Below, piece after piece: positions 7,785-16,745 of a stretch of DNA of 64,000 nucleotides (position 1 is its first letter; each line of letters opens with the position of its first letter). Source of the DNA: Clostridiales bacterium VE202-21 (GTDB taxonomy: Bacteria > Bacillota > Clostridia > Lachnospirales > Lachnospiraceae); assembly GCA_000509105.1 (NCBI GenBank), contig BAIF02000066.1:234912-298911 (forward strand), given 5' to 3'. A program made the position numbers and the translations under genes. The notes under the pieces were generated by a model. It was not told the origin of the DNA. It did not search any database and saw only the letters and a list, made by a program, of their open reading frames with translations.

Positions 7785-8750
7785 ATGGAAAAGAAACCAC
7801 AGAAGGCAGCAAAGCTGCAGAATCCGGCGGTGATCTGCATCCTTGCGTTAATTTGCTGCGCGCTATGGGGAAGCGCTTTTCCTTGTATCAAAGTGGGGTA
7901 TGGGTGGTTTGGAATAGAAGGAACCGGGAGCCAGATCTTATTTGCTGGCTACCGGTTCTTCCTCTCTGGAGTGCTCACATTTGTGATAGGATGTATCCTG
8001 GAGAAACGGCTCCTGACGATGAAAAAGTCATCAATCCCTTGTATCTTGCGACAGGGAATCCTGCAGACAACCGTGCAGTATTTCTTTTTTTATGTGGGAC
8101 TTGCGCATACGACCGGCACGAAAGGTTCTATTATCAATGCGTCCAATGCGTTTGTATCAATCGCAGCGGCACATTTTATACTAAAAGATGAAAAGATGAC
8201 GTGGAAAAAAGGGGCAGGCTGTGCTCTCGGACTAGCAGGAGTCATCGTGATCAACCTGTCGCCCGGCGCCTGGGGGGATGGATTTTCGCTGATGGGCGAG
8301 GGCATGGTATTTATCTGTACCGTTGCTTATGGAATCAGCACGGTTATATTGAAAACAATATCTGACAGAGAAAGTCCAATGACAATTACCGCTTATCAGA
8401 TTTTATTCGGGAGCGTTCTCCTTATTGCAATAGGGCTCGCCCTTGGCGGTCATGTAGATGGCTTTACTGTGAAATCCACAGTGCTTCTGGTCTATATGGC
8501 GCTTATTTCCACGGCTGCATTCAGCCTTTGGACTCTGCTGCTTAAATATAACCCGGTGGGCAAAGTGGCCATATACGGTTTTACCATCCCGGTATTCGGG
8601 GTGGCGTTGTCCGGTCTCTTCCTTGGAGAGCAGATTGTAACGTTTAAAAACCTTTCCGCCCTGCTCCTCGTCAGTATTGGGATACTTATTGTCAACAGCA
8701 GTAAAATTAATCGTAATACAGCGTCCGGTTCCCATCGATACTCTCCCTGA
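7785..8750 (+). CDS. EamA/DMT-superfamily transporter
   Basis: 321-residue integral membrane protein with about ten helices. It shows the typical N-terminal signature ALICCALWGSAFPCIKVG, charged loop after helix three, and a C-terminal EamA half with FGVALSGLFLGEQ. The function is metabolite or drug export of unknown substrate. Start ATG at 7785 lies 6 nt after ppiB with a GAGGAA site. The last 44 nt overlap the 3' end of the convergent GntR-type regulator gene, so the C-terminal tail (KINRNTASGSHRYSP) is encoded opposite the regulator. Confidence 0.85.
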   Translation: MEKKPQKAAKLQNPAVICILALICCALWGSAFPCIKVGYGWFGIEGTGSQILFAGYRFFLSGVLTFVIGCILEKRLLTMKKSSIPCILRQGILQTTVQYFFFYVGLAHTTGTKGSIINASNAFVSIAAAHFILKDEKMTWKKGAGCALGLAGVIVINLSPGAWGDGFSLMGEGMVFICTVAYGISTVILKTISDRESPMTITAYQILFGSVLLIAIGLALGGHVDGFTVKSTVLLVYMALISTAAFSLWTLLLKYNPVGKVAIYGFTIPVFGVALSGLFLGEQIVTFKNLSALLLVSIGILIVNSSKINRNTASGSHRYSP

Positions 8751-9413
8751 CGGAGTCCTGGATCCAGTTGACTGCGCCCTGGGTGTCTCTGTCCCGGATG
8801 AAGGTCCAGAGCTTATAATTGTTTTCATACAGGATGGGAATCCCATAAAGTGTACAGAAGCGCTCCCACAGTGTGAACACGGGTGCGCGGAAGGACTGGA
8901 AAATCAGCGGGATGAGCGTGTTGTGGGAGAGAAGGGCAAACTCATGCTGAAATTCAAACGCAGCCTGTGAGGCCTCGCCTATAGACTGTGCGTCTTTGAT
9001 CTGTTCAATCTTATCTCGGAGGAGCTGGATCTCGTCCTCGGTAATCCTGTCGATACACAGCTGTGCAACCAGTGTATCCAACGCGATACGGACCTCCAGG
9101 ATCGAGCGGATTTCTTCGTTGCGTATTTTTCCGCCGTTGTACTTCATAATGGAAAGAAGCGTGTCCAAAGTACCTTTACGGCGGTAGTCTGCCACGAAAG
9201 TTCCCACTCTTGGCTTTACATTCAAAAAGCCTTTTCTTTCCAGCTCCCCGAGCCCGCTGTTTACTACGGCGCGGCTGACCTGCATCATCTCGCCAGCTGT
9301 CGTTCCGGCGGCAGCTTTTCGCCGATTTTTAATTTCCCGGATAAAATAAGATGTTCCAGCTGCTCCACGAAAAGGTCACGGAGAGACGGGGAACTGATTT
9401 TCTGAAATTCCAT
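8707..9413 (-). CDS. GntR/FadR-family regulator (FCD domain), frameshifted
   Basis: Transcriptional repressor of the GntR family, FadR subfamily. The N-terminal winged helix (MEFQKISSPSLRDLF through GEKLPPERQLA) is in one frame and continues (MMQVSRAVVNSGLGELERKG) in another. The break is at about 9285-9290, where the minus strand reads GCGAGATGATG but the family pattern needs GCGGAGATGATG, so one G is missing. The C-terminal FCD ligand-binding domain (about residues 90-230) is intact, with the helical EVRIALDTLVAQLCI and LLSHNTLIPLIFQSF parts. Start is the ATG at 9411-9413 behind GGGAGG. It is probably functional if the gap is a read error. It is divergent from the ECF transporter operon, whose promoter region it shares. 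Confidence 0.8.
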
Positions 9414-9483
9414 ACATTTTCCTCCCGGCATCTTCTTTGTGCATATTATAATATAGAATGAATTCAAAAACAAGAAAATTGGC

Positions 9484-9513
9484 GTAACCGTTCAGACTTG
9501 CCTGAATGGTTAT
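9484..9513. repeat. Dispersed palindrome, copy 1
   Basis: Imperfect hairpin (AACCGTTCAG / CTGAATGGTT) between the GntR regulator and ecfA1. 24 of 30 positions match the palindrome at 52307-52336, including the shared core TGCCTGAA, so the two appear to be copies of one intergenic repeat. Confidence 0.5.
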
Positions 9514-9553
9514 AAATTGGCGGTGGCCTGCTATCAGCAACCAAAACTGCACC

Positions 9554-9582
9554 TTGCAAAAAGCCAGTTCTTACCGTACAAT
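9554..9582 (+). promoter_or_regulatory. Promoter of the ECF-truA operon
   Basis: TTGCAA (9554-9559) and TACAAT (9577-9582) are 17 bases apart, about 42 bases before the first start codon of the operon. Confidence 0.55.
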
Positions 9583-9623
9583 AGTGAGCAGTAAATACGT
9601 TAAAATGGAGGCGTTATCCATAT

Positions 9624-10474
9624 ATGAAGATGGTCCGGTCAGAAAAACTGATTTATGAATACGAGAAGCGGGATGAAGAAGGCAATGTCATTGGCATGAA
9701 CCGCGCGGTCGACGGCGTGGATATTGACATTGCCCCGGGGGACTTTGTTGCCATTCTAGGACACAACGGTTCCGGAAAGTCCACGCTGGCGAAGCACATG
9801 AATGCGATCCTGGTTCCTCGGGAGGAACGATATGGGTGGATGGAAGAGACACGAAGGACCCGCTGGAGCTGTGGAACGTCCGACAGGCGGCGGGAATGGT
9901 GTTCCAGAATCCGGACAACCAGATCATCGGTACTGTAGTAGAAGAGGATGTGGGATTCGGTCCGGAGAACCTGGGTGTACCTACAGATGAGATCTGGAAA
10001 AGGGTAGAGGACAGCCTAAAGGCGGTCGGTATGCTGGAATACAGGAAACATTCTCCGAATAAGCTGTCCGGCGGGCAGAAACAGCGTGTAGCAATCGCGG
10101 GCGTGATCGCCATGGAACCCAAATGCATTGTTCTGGATGAGCCTACCGCGATGCTGGACCCTAACGGAAGAAAAGAAGTCATCCGGACGGTACAGGAACT
10201 GCGCAGAAGAAAAAAGGTGACCGTTATTCTGATAACCCATTACATGGAGGAAGTGATTGATGCAGACCAGGTATATGTGATGGACAGGGGGCATGTTGTA
10301 ATGCATGGGACGCCCCGGGAGATATTCAGCCGGGGGGACGAACTGAAAAAGTACAGGCTGGACGTGCCGCAGGTAACGATGCTGGCAGAGGCGCTCAAAA
10401 AGAAGGGGCTAAAGATTCCTTCCGGAATATTACGGACAGAGGAGCTGGTGGAAGCATTATGTCAATTAGGTTAG
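9624..10474 (+). CDS. ecfA1: ECF transporter ATPase EcfA1, frameshifted
   Basis: First ATPase of the energy-coupling factor module that drives vitamin and metal uptake with separate S-components. Walker A (GHNGSGKST) is at about residues 46-54 in the first frame. The reading frame then breaks at about 9817-9822, where CCTCGGGAGG should read CCTTCGGGAGG to continue as [17 protein letters not shown]. The second frame carries the Q-loop ([20 protein letters not shown]), the signature [13 protein letters not shown], Walker B ([13 protein letters not shown]) and the switch region [10 protein letters not shown]. One missing base explains the split, so the gene is probably intact in the cell. It overlaps ecfA2 by 16 nt. 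Confidence 0.88.
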
Positions 10475-11307
10475 AACATATCAATTACGTATACAGCCCG
10501 GGAACAGCTTACGAAAAGCAGGCGCTCAAAGATATCAGCCTGGAGATTCGTCAGGGAGAGTTTGTGGGGATTATCGGGCATACCGGTTCCGGCAAATCCA
10601 CACTGATCCAGCATTTTAACGGTCTGATAAAAGCCGGCAGCGGTGCGCTGTATTTTGACGGGAAGAATATCTATGACGAAGGATACAACATGAAGGAACT
10701 TCGGAATCAGGTGGGGCTGGTCTTCCAGTATCCGGAGCATCAGCTTTTTGAGGTGGATGTTCTCAGCGATGTATGCTTTGGCCCCAAGAACCAGGGGCTG
10801 GCGAAAGAGGTCTGTGAGGAGCGCGCAAAAGAAGCCCTGGAGCTGGTTGGCTTTCCGGAAGAATACTACCATCAGTCGCCCTTTGAGCTCTCTGGGGGAC
10901 AGAAGCGGCGGGCGGCCATAGCAGGCGTACTGGCTATGCGGCCCAGTGTCCTGGTGCTGGATGAGCCGACGGCAGGTCTGGATCCAAAAGGGCGGGACGA
11001 TATTCTAGATCAGATCGATTATCTGCACAAGAATACCAATATGACCGTAATTCTCGTGTCTCACAGCATGGAGGATATTGCCAGATATGTGGGCAGGATT
11101 ATTGTGATGAATGAGGGCGCAAAAATGTTTGACGGGAAGCCGAAAGACGTGTTTGCCCATTACCGGGAACTGGAAGAAGTCGGGCTTGCGGCCCCCCAGG
11201 TGACCTATATTATGCACGCCCTGAAAGCGAAAGGTATGAACGTGCGTACGGATGCAACAACAGTGGACGAAGCAGCAGAAGAGATAATGAGGAGTATTCA
11301 TGGTTAG
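10459..11307 (+). CDS. ecfA2: ECF transporter ATPase EcfA2
   Basis: Second ATPase of the ECF module; works as a heterodimer with EcfA1 on the cytoplasmic face of EcfT. The 282-residue protein has Walker A (GHTGSGKST, about residues 40-48), the characteristic EcfA2 Q-loop [11 protein letters not shown], signature [16 protein letters not shown], Walker B ([15 protein letters not shown]) and switch His in VSHSMEDIA. Start ATG at 10459 overlaps the end of ecfA1 by 16 nt; ecfT starts inside its last codons. Gene order ecfA1-ecfA2-ecfT-truA is the usual Firmicute arrangement. Confidence 0.95.
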   Translation: MSIRLEHINYVYSPGTAYEKQALKDISLEIRQGEFVGIIGHTGSGKSTLIQHFNGLIKAGSGALYFDGKNIYDEGYNMKELRNQVGLVFQYPEHQLFEVDVLSDVCFGPKNQGLAKEVCEERAKEALELVGFPEEYYHQSPFELSGGQKRRAAIAGVLAMRPSVLVLDEPTAGLDPKGRDDILDQIDYLHKNTNMTVILVSHSMEDIARYVGRIIVMNEGAKMFDGKPKDVFAHYRELEEVGLAAPQVTYIMHALKAKGMNVRTDATTVDEAAEEIMRSIHG

Positions 11308-12124
11308 AGATATTACAATCGGACAATATTATCCGGCTAAAAGTGCAATCCACAGACTGGATCCAAGGGTGAAGATTGTATGTACGCTTTTATTTCTGAT
11401 ATCCCTTTTTATTCAGAGGAGCATTCTGGGTTATGTGGTTGCAACCTTATTTTTAGGCGCGGTTATTTACACGAGCGGGGTACCGTTTAAATTTATTGTG
11501 AAAGGTTTGAAACCTATCATGATTCTGCTTTTGATTACGGTACTGTTTAACCTTTTCCTGACAAGGGGCGGCGCAGAGCTGGTGCATTTCTGGATTTTCC
11601 ATATTACGGAAAAGGGGTTTGAGACCTCTGTATATACGGCGATCCGCTTGATTTACCTGATCATGGGATCGTCCATTATGACGTTTACCACAACGCCAAA
11701 CTCCCTGACGGACGGGATTGAAAAGCTGCTGCATCCGCTGAATAAGATCAGGGTGCCGGTTCACGAGGTAGCGATGATGATGTCGATTGCCCTGCGTTTC
11801 ATACCCATTCTTCTGGAGGAGACGGATAAGATTATGAAAGCGCAGATGGCCAGGGGGGCGGACTTGGACAGCGGCAATATGATCCAGAAAGCAAAAGCCA
11901 TGATTCCCATTTTGGTTCCTTTGTTTGTATCTGCATTCAGGCGGGCAAATGATCTGGCTATGGCCATGGAATCCAGATGCTACCATGGCGGGGAAGGAAG
12001 AACCAAGATGAAGCCCCTGGTATACAAAGGCAGGGACCGGGCGGGATATATTATCACAATTTTGTACATGGTATTGGTATTTATTGTGGGGCGCTATGTG
12101 CCGTTCCACATATGGATTTTTTAA
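11300..12124 (+). CDS. ecfT: ECF transporter transmembrane protein EcfT
   Basis: Membrane scaffold that connects the two ATPases to exchangeable substrate-binding S-components. The 274-residue protein starts with the conserved YYPAKSAIHRLDPRVKI, has about five to six hydrophobic segments, and two coupling motifs with the Ala-Arg-Gly pattern, visible here as KAQMARGAD near residue 195 and MAMESRCYHGG near residue 220. Start overlaps ecfA2 by 8 nt. No S-component gene is in the window, so this is the shared (group II) module. Confidence 0.93.
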   Translation: MVRDITIGQYYPAKSAIHRLDPRVKIVCTLLFLISLFIQRSILGYVVATLFLGAVIYTSGVPFKFIVKGLKPIMILLLITVLFNLFLTRGGAELVHFWIFHITEKGFETSVYTAIRLIYLIMGSSIMTFTTTPNSLTDGIEKLLHPLNKIRVPVHEVAMMMSIALRFIPILLEETDKIMKAQMARGADLDSGNMIQKAKAMIPILVPLFVSAFRRANDLAMAMESRCYHGGEGRTKMKPLVYKGRDRAGYIITILYMVLVFIVGRYVPFHIWIF

Positions 12125-12254
12125 AAACGCAGTTCCCGGATAGAAAGCGGTTTGGTGCAATGCGCGCCGTGGCATGAGAGGCGGAAGACTCTTGTACGGT
12201 TCGCGGATATGGATTAATATAAGGCCAATTTTTACGGGTATTTGGTGAGGGACT

Positions 12255-13031
12255 ATGAAACGGATCAAACTGACAGTTGCCTATGACGGCACAAATTACT
12301 GCGGCTGGCAGATTCAGCCGAACGGAATTACGATAGAGGAAGTATTGAATAAAAAACTATCAAAGCTGACAGGCGAGGAGATCCGGGTCATCGGCGCCAG
12401 CCGGACGGATTCGGGAGTGCATGCGCGGGGGAATGTGGCCGTTTTTGATACGTATACGACGATCCCGCCCGACAGGCTGGCTTACGCACTGAACCGGCGT
12501 ATGCCGGAGGACATCGTGATTGTAAAATCCGAGGAAGTACCAGCTGACTGGCATCCGAGGTACTGTGATACTGTTAAAACTTATGAGTACCATATTCTCA
12601 ATACAAGGGTGCCGGACCCCATCAGAAGACGGATGACATATTTTGTGTCCTACAGCCTGGATTTGGAAAATATGCGCAGGGCGGCGGGGTATCTGCTTGG
12701 CGAACACGACTTTGCAAGTTTCTGCAACGTCAGGACCAACGTAGAGGATACTGTGCGTACCGTATATGATCTGGATATTCTGGAAAATGGGGAGGAACTT
12801 ACGATAAGGATCCGCGGAAATGGATTTCTCTATAACATGGTGCGGATTATAGTGGGGACGCTGCTGAGAGTCGGGCGCGGATTCTACACGCCGGATCAGG
12901 TGAAGGATATTCTGGAAGCGAAGGACCGGCAGGCGGCTGGAGTTACTGCCCCGCCTCACGGGCTGATCCTGGTGGGGATAGAGTATGTCCAAAGGGATTC
13001 CCGAAAAAATAAAAATGGCGTTATTCCATAA
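12255..13031 (+). CDS. truA: tRNA pseudouridine(38-40) synthase TruA
   Basis: Modifies U38-U40 in the anticodon arm of tRNAs. The 258-residue protein shows the family opening KLTVAYDGTNYCGWQ, the catalytic region GASRTDSGVHARGNVA with the conserved Asp, and the C-terminal RIRGNGFLYNMVRIIVGTL. It follows ecfT after 130 nt. In most Firmicutes rplM-rpsI come next; here they lie 29.4 kb away. The stop codon lies inside the 5' arm of a terminator hairpin. Confidence 0.95.
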   Translation: MKRIKLTVAYDGTNYCGWQIQPNGITIEEVLNKKLSKLTGEEIRVIGASRTDSGVHARGNVAVFDTYTTIPPDRLAYALNRRMPEDIVIVKSEEVPADWHPRYCDTVKTYEYHILNTRVPDPIRRRMTYFVSYSLDLENMRRAAGYLLGEHDFASFCNVRTNVEDTVRTVYDLDILENGEELTIRIRGNGFLYNMVRIIVGTLLRVGRGFYTPDQVKDILEAKDRQAAGVTAPPHGLILVGIEYVQRDSRKNKNGVIP

Positions 13032-13062
13032 TAAAGATGTTTTATGGAATAACGTCGTTTTT
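13019..13062. terminator. Bidirectional terminator between truA and rpiR-type gene
   Basis: Perfect 12-bp stem (13019-13030 with 13043-13054), followed on the plus strand by TCGTTTTTG and preceded by an A-rich stretch that gives a U-run on the other strand. It separates two convergent genes, and its 5' arm includes the truA stop codon. Confidence 0.85.
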
Positions 13063-13066
13063 GTGT

Positions 13067-13924
13067 CTACATCATCTTTTCTGTAATGATCTGAGATGTC
13101 TTTTTCTTATTTTCCAACGCTTTGTCGCCCAGTTTTTTATAAACTTCGGCATATAAGATATCGATTAAAAAGAGCTGGGCCGTCTTTGCGGCAATCGAAC
13201 CGCCTTCCATTGGCCCTTCGTTGGCTCCGCATAGCAGGAGGATATTGGAATACTGGGCGGCGGGCGTCTTAAGAAACATGGTAATAAACACGACGGATGC
13301 CCTGGCGCTGTGGCATATCCTTGCAATCTCAATACAATCCTTGGTGATGCCGGAATTACAGAAAATGACGGCAAGATCCCCTTCTCCAAGAAGGGCGGCC
13401 TGTGTCAGCTGCATATGTGCGTCTGAGTTGTAGATGACATTGGGCAGTATTTTCATAAACTTGTTGCGGGCTTCGCTGGCGCTTGTCCCGGAACCGCCGA
13501 ATCCAAACAGGTTGATGCTCCTGGCAGACAACATGAGGTCCACGACCTTTGGGATTGCGTTGAAGTTTAGCGTCTCAAATGCCTGGTCCAGTGCAACATT
13601 ATATGCCTGGAGAACTCTGGCGGCAGTATCCTTGCAATTGTCAGTGTCCGCCACGTCGATCAGTTCCTTTTTAGAGAGGGATTCGGGGGTGGAAGTGCTG
13701 AGCGCCAATGAGAGTTTGAAATCCTGATACCCTTTTAATGACAGTGTACGGCAGAAACGGAATACACTAGTCTCCCCGACATCGCAGAGCTTGGAAAGAT
13801 CGGTGATAGTTGAGCTCAGAGCGGTCTGGGGGGAAGACAGTACAAAATCAGCGACTTTCTTTTCTGCTTTAGTCATTTTGGAATATCTGCTTGTGATTTC
13901 GGTCATAAGATTCGTGGTAGCCAT
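13067..13924 (-). CDS. RpiR/MurR-family transcriptional regulator (HTH plus SIS)
   Basis: Sugar-phosphate-responsive regulator. The 285-residue protein (ATG at 13922-13924 behind GGGAGG; a longer upstream frame is not supported) has an N-terminal HTH_6 domain (about residues 1-75, KMTKAEKKVADFVLSSP, then LSKLCDVGETSVFRFCRTL) and a C-terminal SIS domain (about 125-255, with INLFGFGGSGTSASEARNKF) that binds a phosphosugar. It is divergent from the sugar ABC importer and nan genes with 500 nt between. The family often controls N-acetylmannosamine, sialic acid or muropeptide genes, so control of that operon is a reasonable inference. Confidence 0.9.
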   Translation of the reverse strand: MATTNLMTEITSRYSKMTKAEKKVADFVLSSPQTALSSTITDLSKLCDVGETSVFRFCRTLSLKGYQDFKLSLALSTSTPESLSKKELIDVADTDNCKDTAARVLQAYNVALDQAFETLNFNAIPKVVDLMLSARSINLFGFGGSGTSASEARNKFMKILPNVIYNSDAHMQLTQAALLGEGDLAVIFCNSGITKDCIEIARICHSARASVVFITMFLKTPAAQYSNILLLCGANEGPMEGGSIAAKTAQLFLIDILYAEVYKKLGDKALENKKKTSQIITEKMM

Positions 13925-14279
13925 TGTGAAACCTCCCTCATAGTGATACCCGGGAGTATCTTGCATTACATTCCCGGGGCAGGTATGCAGTAATCTGCGC
14001 ATTTTTTAAACCTTATTCTGCAGCTTAGCTGCAGACCCGCCCGCAGGGCATGAGTTACGGGATGCCCTTTGGGTATAGTAATATTTTACATTAAAAAAAA
14101 TTTCCTGTCAATCGTCAAGAATGGCTAAAAAGATGTCAAAACAATATCAATAAACTCGTATAAAAAATGAAAAAAGAAAAAATTTTTATTTTATTTTTAA
14201 AGTTATAAAACAGTTAAAAAAACAATTTATTGGTTAAAAGAACCAAAAAGATACCTTAAAAACTGTTGATTATGTACTG

Positions 14280-14308
14280 TTGACAATAAGAATGGTGAAT
14301 GATAAAAT
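14280..14308 (+). promoter_or_regulatory. Sigma-A promoter of the sugar ABC/nan operon
   Basis: Perfect -35 TTGACA (14280-14285), 17-base spacer, TAAAAT (14303-14308). Confidence 0.75.
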
Positions 14309-14328
14309 TATTTCAACAAGTAAAAACA

Positions 14329-14402
14329 ATATCGCGGATTTGAAAAAAATAGTTCATTAAAAATAAAATAAAAAAAATTTCTTTCAAAAATATCTGCGAT
14401 AT
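14329..14402. promoter_or_regulatory. Candidate RpiR operator (inverted repeat)
   Basis: Half-sites ATATCGCGGAT (14329-14339) and ATCTGCGATAT (14392-14402) are inverted copies with one difference. Both lie downstream of the promoter at 14280-14308, inside the transcribed leader, a position suited to roadblock repression. Binding by the neighbouring RpiR-type protein is inferred from position only. Confidence 0.5.
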
Positions 14403-14424
14403 CAAAGGGTGAAGGAGGAAAAAC

Positions 14425-15738
14425 ATGAAAAAGAAGATTGTAAGTGTCTTATTGTGTACGGCGATGGTTGCAGGGATGCTGGCAGGCTGCGGCGGAGGAA
14501 AAGCGAAGGAAGATACGTCCGCTTCAAAGGACGGCAGCGGCAAGCCATACGCAGGAGAAAAGCTGACGGTTCTGTATATGTCAAGTGTATATGCAGATGC
14601 AGCCAAGTCCATGGTGGATGAATTCGAAGAGCAGACGGGTGCAACGGTAGAGGTGGTTGACTTCCCTTATACCACTCTGCATGAAAAGGCGCTGCTGGAT
14701 CTGACCAGCGGAACAGGCTCATACGATGTGATCGATGTTGCCAGCCAGTGGGACGGAGAATTTGCACCATACCTGACGGAACTCACTGATTTTATAGAAA
14801 AAGATAACTACGATATGGATGAATTTATCGAAAAGGTTCTGGAGAACTCCGGTAGCTGGCAGGGTAAAATCACAGGAATTCCAAACGCAAGCACTCCACA
14901 GCTTTTTGCTTACAGGACAGATCTGATGCCGGACGGCATCCCGGATACATGGGAGAAGTACAGAGAAGCTGCAAAGGCACAGACCAAACCGGATGAGGGC
15001 GTATATGGTATTTCCGTATCTGCTACGACCGGCCAGCTTGGCGGTGTGTTTGACTATGTGCTCTGGTCCATGGGCGGATCCTGGGCGGATGAGGACTGGA
15101 ACGTAACCATTGACTCACCCGAGACAAGAGAGGCGCTGGAACATCTGAAAGAGATTCAGAACTATGCGGATCCAGCTATCTTATCCTGGGGAACAGAAGA
15201 GTCAATCAAGGCATTCCTGGATGGCAAAGCAGCTGTGTGCGAGACATGGCCCACCTTGGGACTTGTACAGGCAGCTGATGATGAGTCACAGTCCAAAGTA
15301 GTTGGAAAATGGGCGCTGGGAACCATTCCTTATGACAAGACCGGAACCACTCTGCTGAGTGCATGGGATTTATCTATACCTGCAAGCTCCAAGAATCAGG
15401 AACTTGCCTGGGAGTGGGTCAAGATGTACACGAGTGCTGAAAAGCAGAATCAATTCTATGAAGACTATGGCATCCTGTCACCGAGAAAAGCATTCTGGGA
15501 GCAGGACGGCATCAAAGGCACCTATATGGATACTGTAAGAGAAGCTCTGGATACAGCAAACCTGTGGTGGAGAATTCCGGCTTCAACAGAAGTAGATACC
15601 ATGCTCAACACCGTTGTCAGCGAATATATGTCAGATCAGATAGATCTTGAAACGGCTGTCAGCAAAATGAAAAAAGGTATAGAAGATGCATTGAAGAATG
15701 CACCGCCTGAAGAAGGTACAAAGAACTATAATCTGTAA
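14425..15738 (+). CDS. Sugar ABC transporter substrate-binding lipoprotein
   Basis: Extracellular solute-binding protein (family 1) that captures a carbohydrate for the permeases encoded next. The 437-residue precursor has a lipoprotein signal peptide (MKKKIVSVLLCTAMVAGM) and lipobox LAGC at about residues 19-22, then a low-complexity linker and the two-lobed binding domain (LTVLYMSSVYADAAKSM, DVIDVASQWDGEFAPY, CETWPTLG). ATG at 14425 with GAAGGAGG. It is followed by two permease genes; a hairpin at 15760-15792 separates it from them, which usually lets the binding protein be made in excess. Ligand unknown; the context with nanE and nanK suggests an amino sugar or sialic-acid derivative. Confidence 0.9.
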   Translation: MKKKIVSVLLCTAMVAGMLAGCGGGKAKEDTSASKDGSGKPYAGEKLTVLYMSSVYADAAKSMVDEFEEQTGATVEVVDFPYTTLHEKALLDLTSGTGSYDVIDVASQWDGEFAPYLTELTDFIEKDNYDMDEFIEKVLENSGSWQGKITGIPNASTPQLFAYRTDLMPDGIPDTWEKYREAAKAQTKPDEGVYGISVSATTGQLGGVFDYVLWSMGGSWADEDWNVTIDSPETREALEHLKEIQNYADPAILSWGTEESIKAFLDGKAAVCETWPTLGLVQAADDESQSKVVGKWALGTIPYDKTGTTLLSAWDLSIPASSKNQELAWEWVKMYTSAEKQNQFYEDYGILSPRKAFWEQDGIKGTYMDTVREALDTANLWWRIPASTEVDTMLNTVVSEYMSDQIDLETAVSKMKKGIEDALKNAPPEEGTKNYNL

Positions 15739-15759
15739 TTACTATAAAATTGCGGAATA

Positions 15760-15792
15760 GATTACCTGCGGATTTATAACCTGCAGGTAATC
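15760..15792 (+). terminator. Intercistronic hairpin after substrate-binding protein
   Basis: Perfect 10-bp stem (GATTACCTGC / GCAGGTAATC) followed by TTCTTTC. It probably acts as an attenuator or as an mRNA 3' stabiliser that raises the binding-protein to permease ratio. Confidence 0.65.
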
Positions 15793-15821
15793 TTCTTTCA
15801 AGAAAGGACTGAAAATAAAGC

Positions 15822-16745
15822 ATGGCTAAGATGAAAAGAACGAAAAGTGCCGCTCCTGTGATCCGAAAGAGCAGAGGCGATAAGTTTGCATCATGGATGT
15901 TCCTGGTTCCTACCATGATTTTTCTGGGGATTACTGCGCTGCTTCCCCTGCTGTATTCCCTGTATCTAAGTTTTTTCAGGTTGAAACTGAACCTGCCGAA
16001 TGCGGTGCCGGAATTTATCGGATTCGGCAATTATATCAAGATGTTCAGTGACCCCACATTGCTTACAAGTACTGGAAATACTCTGCTGTTCGCAGTTGTA
16101 TCGGTGGCACTGGAGGTAGTGATCGGTCTGTTTCTGGCCATGGCTCTCTGTTCCGACAAGATGTGGGCAAGGATCTGTACCTCTATTTTCCTGATCCCCA
16201 TGATTATGGCTCCGGTGGCTGTCGGTACACTGTGGCGTATGATGCTGGATTCCTCCACCGGGATTATTAACTACTTCCTGAGCTTCCTTGGGATTCCCAG
16301 TATTACCTGGCTGAGCACTCCAAATACGGCCATGCTCTCTGTAATACTGGTGAATGTATGGCAGTTGGTTCCCTGGGTAACGATTATCTGTGCAGCCGGA
16401 CTGAAAGCGCTGCCGTCAGACTGTCTGGAGGCTGCTTCTGTAGACGGCGCGACCAACGGCCAGATTTTCAGAAAGATTGTTCTGCCGATGATGAGTCCGG
16501 TACTGACTGTTGTCGTAATGCTCAGGTTCGTAGACGCATTCAAAGTATTTGATACGGTTTATGTTATGACAAACGGAGGCCCCGGCAGTGCAACAGAGAT
16601 GCTGCCGAACTACATATACAAACAGGGGCTCAAATTCTTTGATGCAGGATACTCCGCATCTCTTGCCATCATTTTTGTAGTTGTGATGACAGTGGTAACG
16701 ATGGGATTCCTGAGGTTGAGAGACAGAATGGAGGAGAACTTGTGA
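15822..16745 (+). CDS. Sugar ABC transporter permease, MalF type
   Basis: Membrane subunit of a CUT1 importer. The 307-residue protein has six hydrophobic helices and the cytoplasmic EAA loop that contacts the ATPase (LEAASVDGATNGQIFRKIVL, about residues 203-222). ATG at 15822 with AGAAAGGA. It overlaps the next permease gene by 4 nt. No ATPase gene is nearby; the MsmX/UgpC-type ATPase at 2938-4050 may serve. Confidence 0.92.
   Translation: MAKMKRTKSAAPVIRKSRGDKFASWMFLVPTMIFLGITALLPLLYSLYLSFFRLKLNLPNAVPEFIGFGNYIKMFSDPTLLTSTGNTLLFAVVSVALEVVIGLFLAMALCSDKMWARICTSIFLIPMIMAPVAVGTLWRMMLDSSTGIINYFLSFLGIPSITWLSTPNTAMLSVILVNVWQLVPWVTIICAAGLKALPSDCLEAASVDGATNGQIFRKIVLPMMSPVLTVVVMLRFVDAFKVFDTVYVMTNGGPGSATEMLPNYIYKQGLKFFDAGYSASLAIIFVVVMTVVTMGFLRLRDRMEENL

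Larger units (their letters stand above)
13925..14424. other. 500-nt regulatory region between rpiR-type gene and sugar ABC operon
   Basis: No gene is seen. It contains a GC-rich hairpin around 14048-14076 (GGGCAT / ATGCCC), a long A/T-rich stretch, a sigma-A promoter at 14280-14308 and a split inverted repeat at 14329-14402. Confidence 0.6.

Noticed and set aside
11453..12268. 271-codon minus-strand frame opposite ecfT
   Set aside because: Mirror frame of ecfT, rich in His, Arg and Gln as usual for antisense frames; no ribosome binding site.
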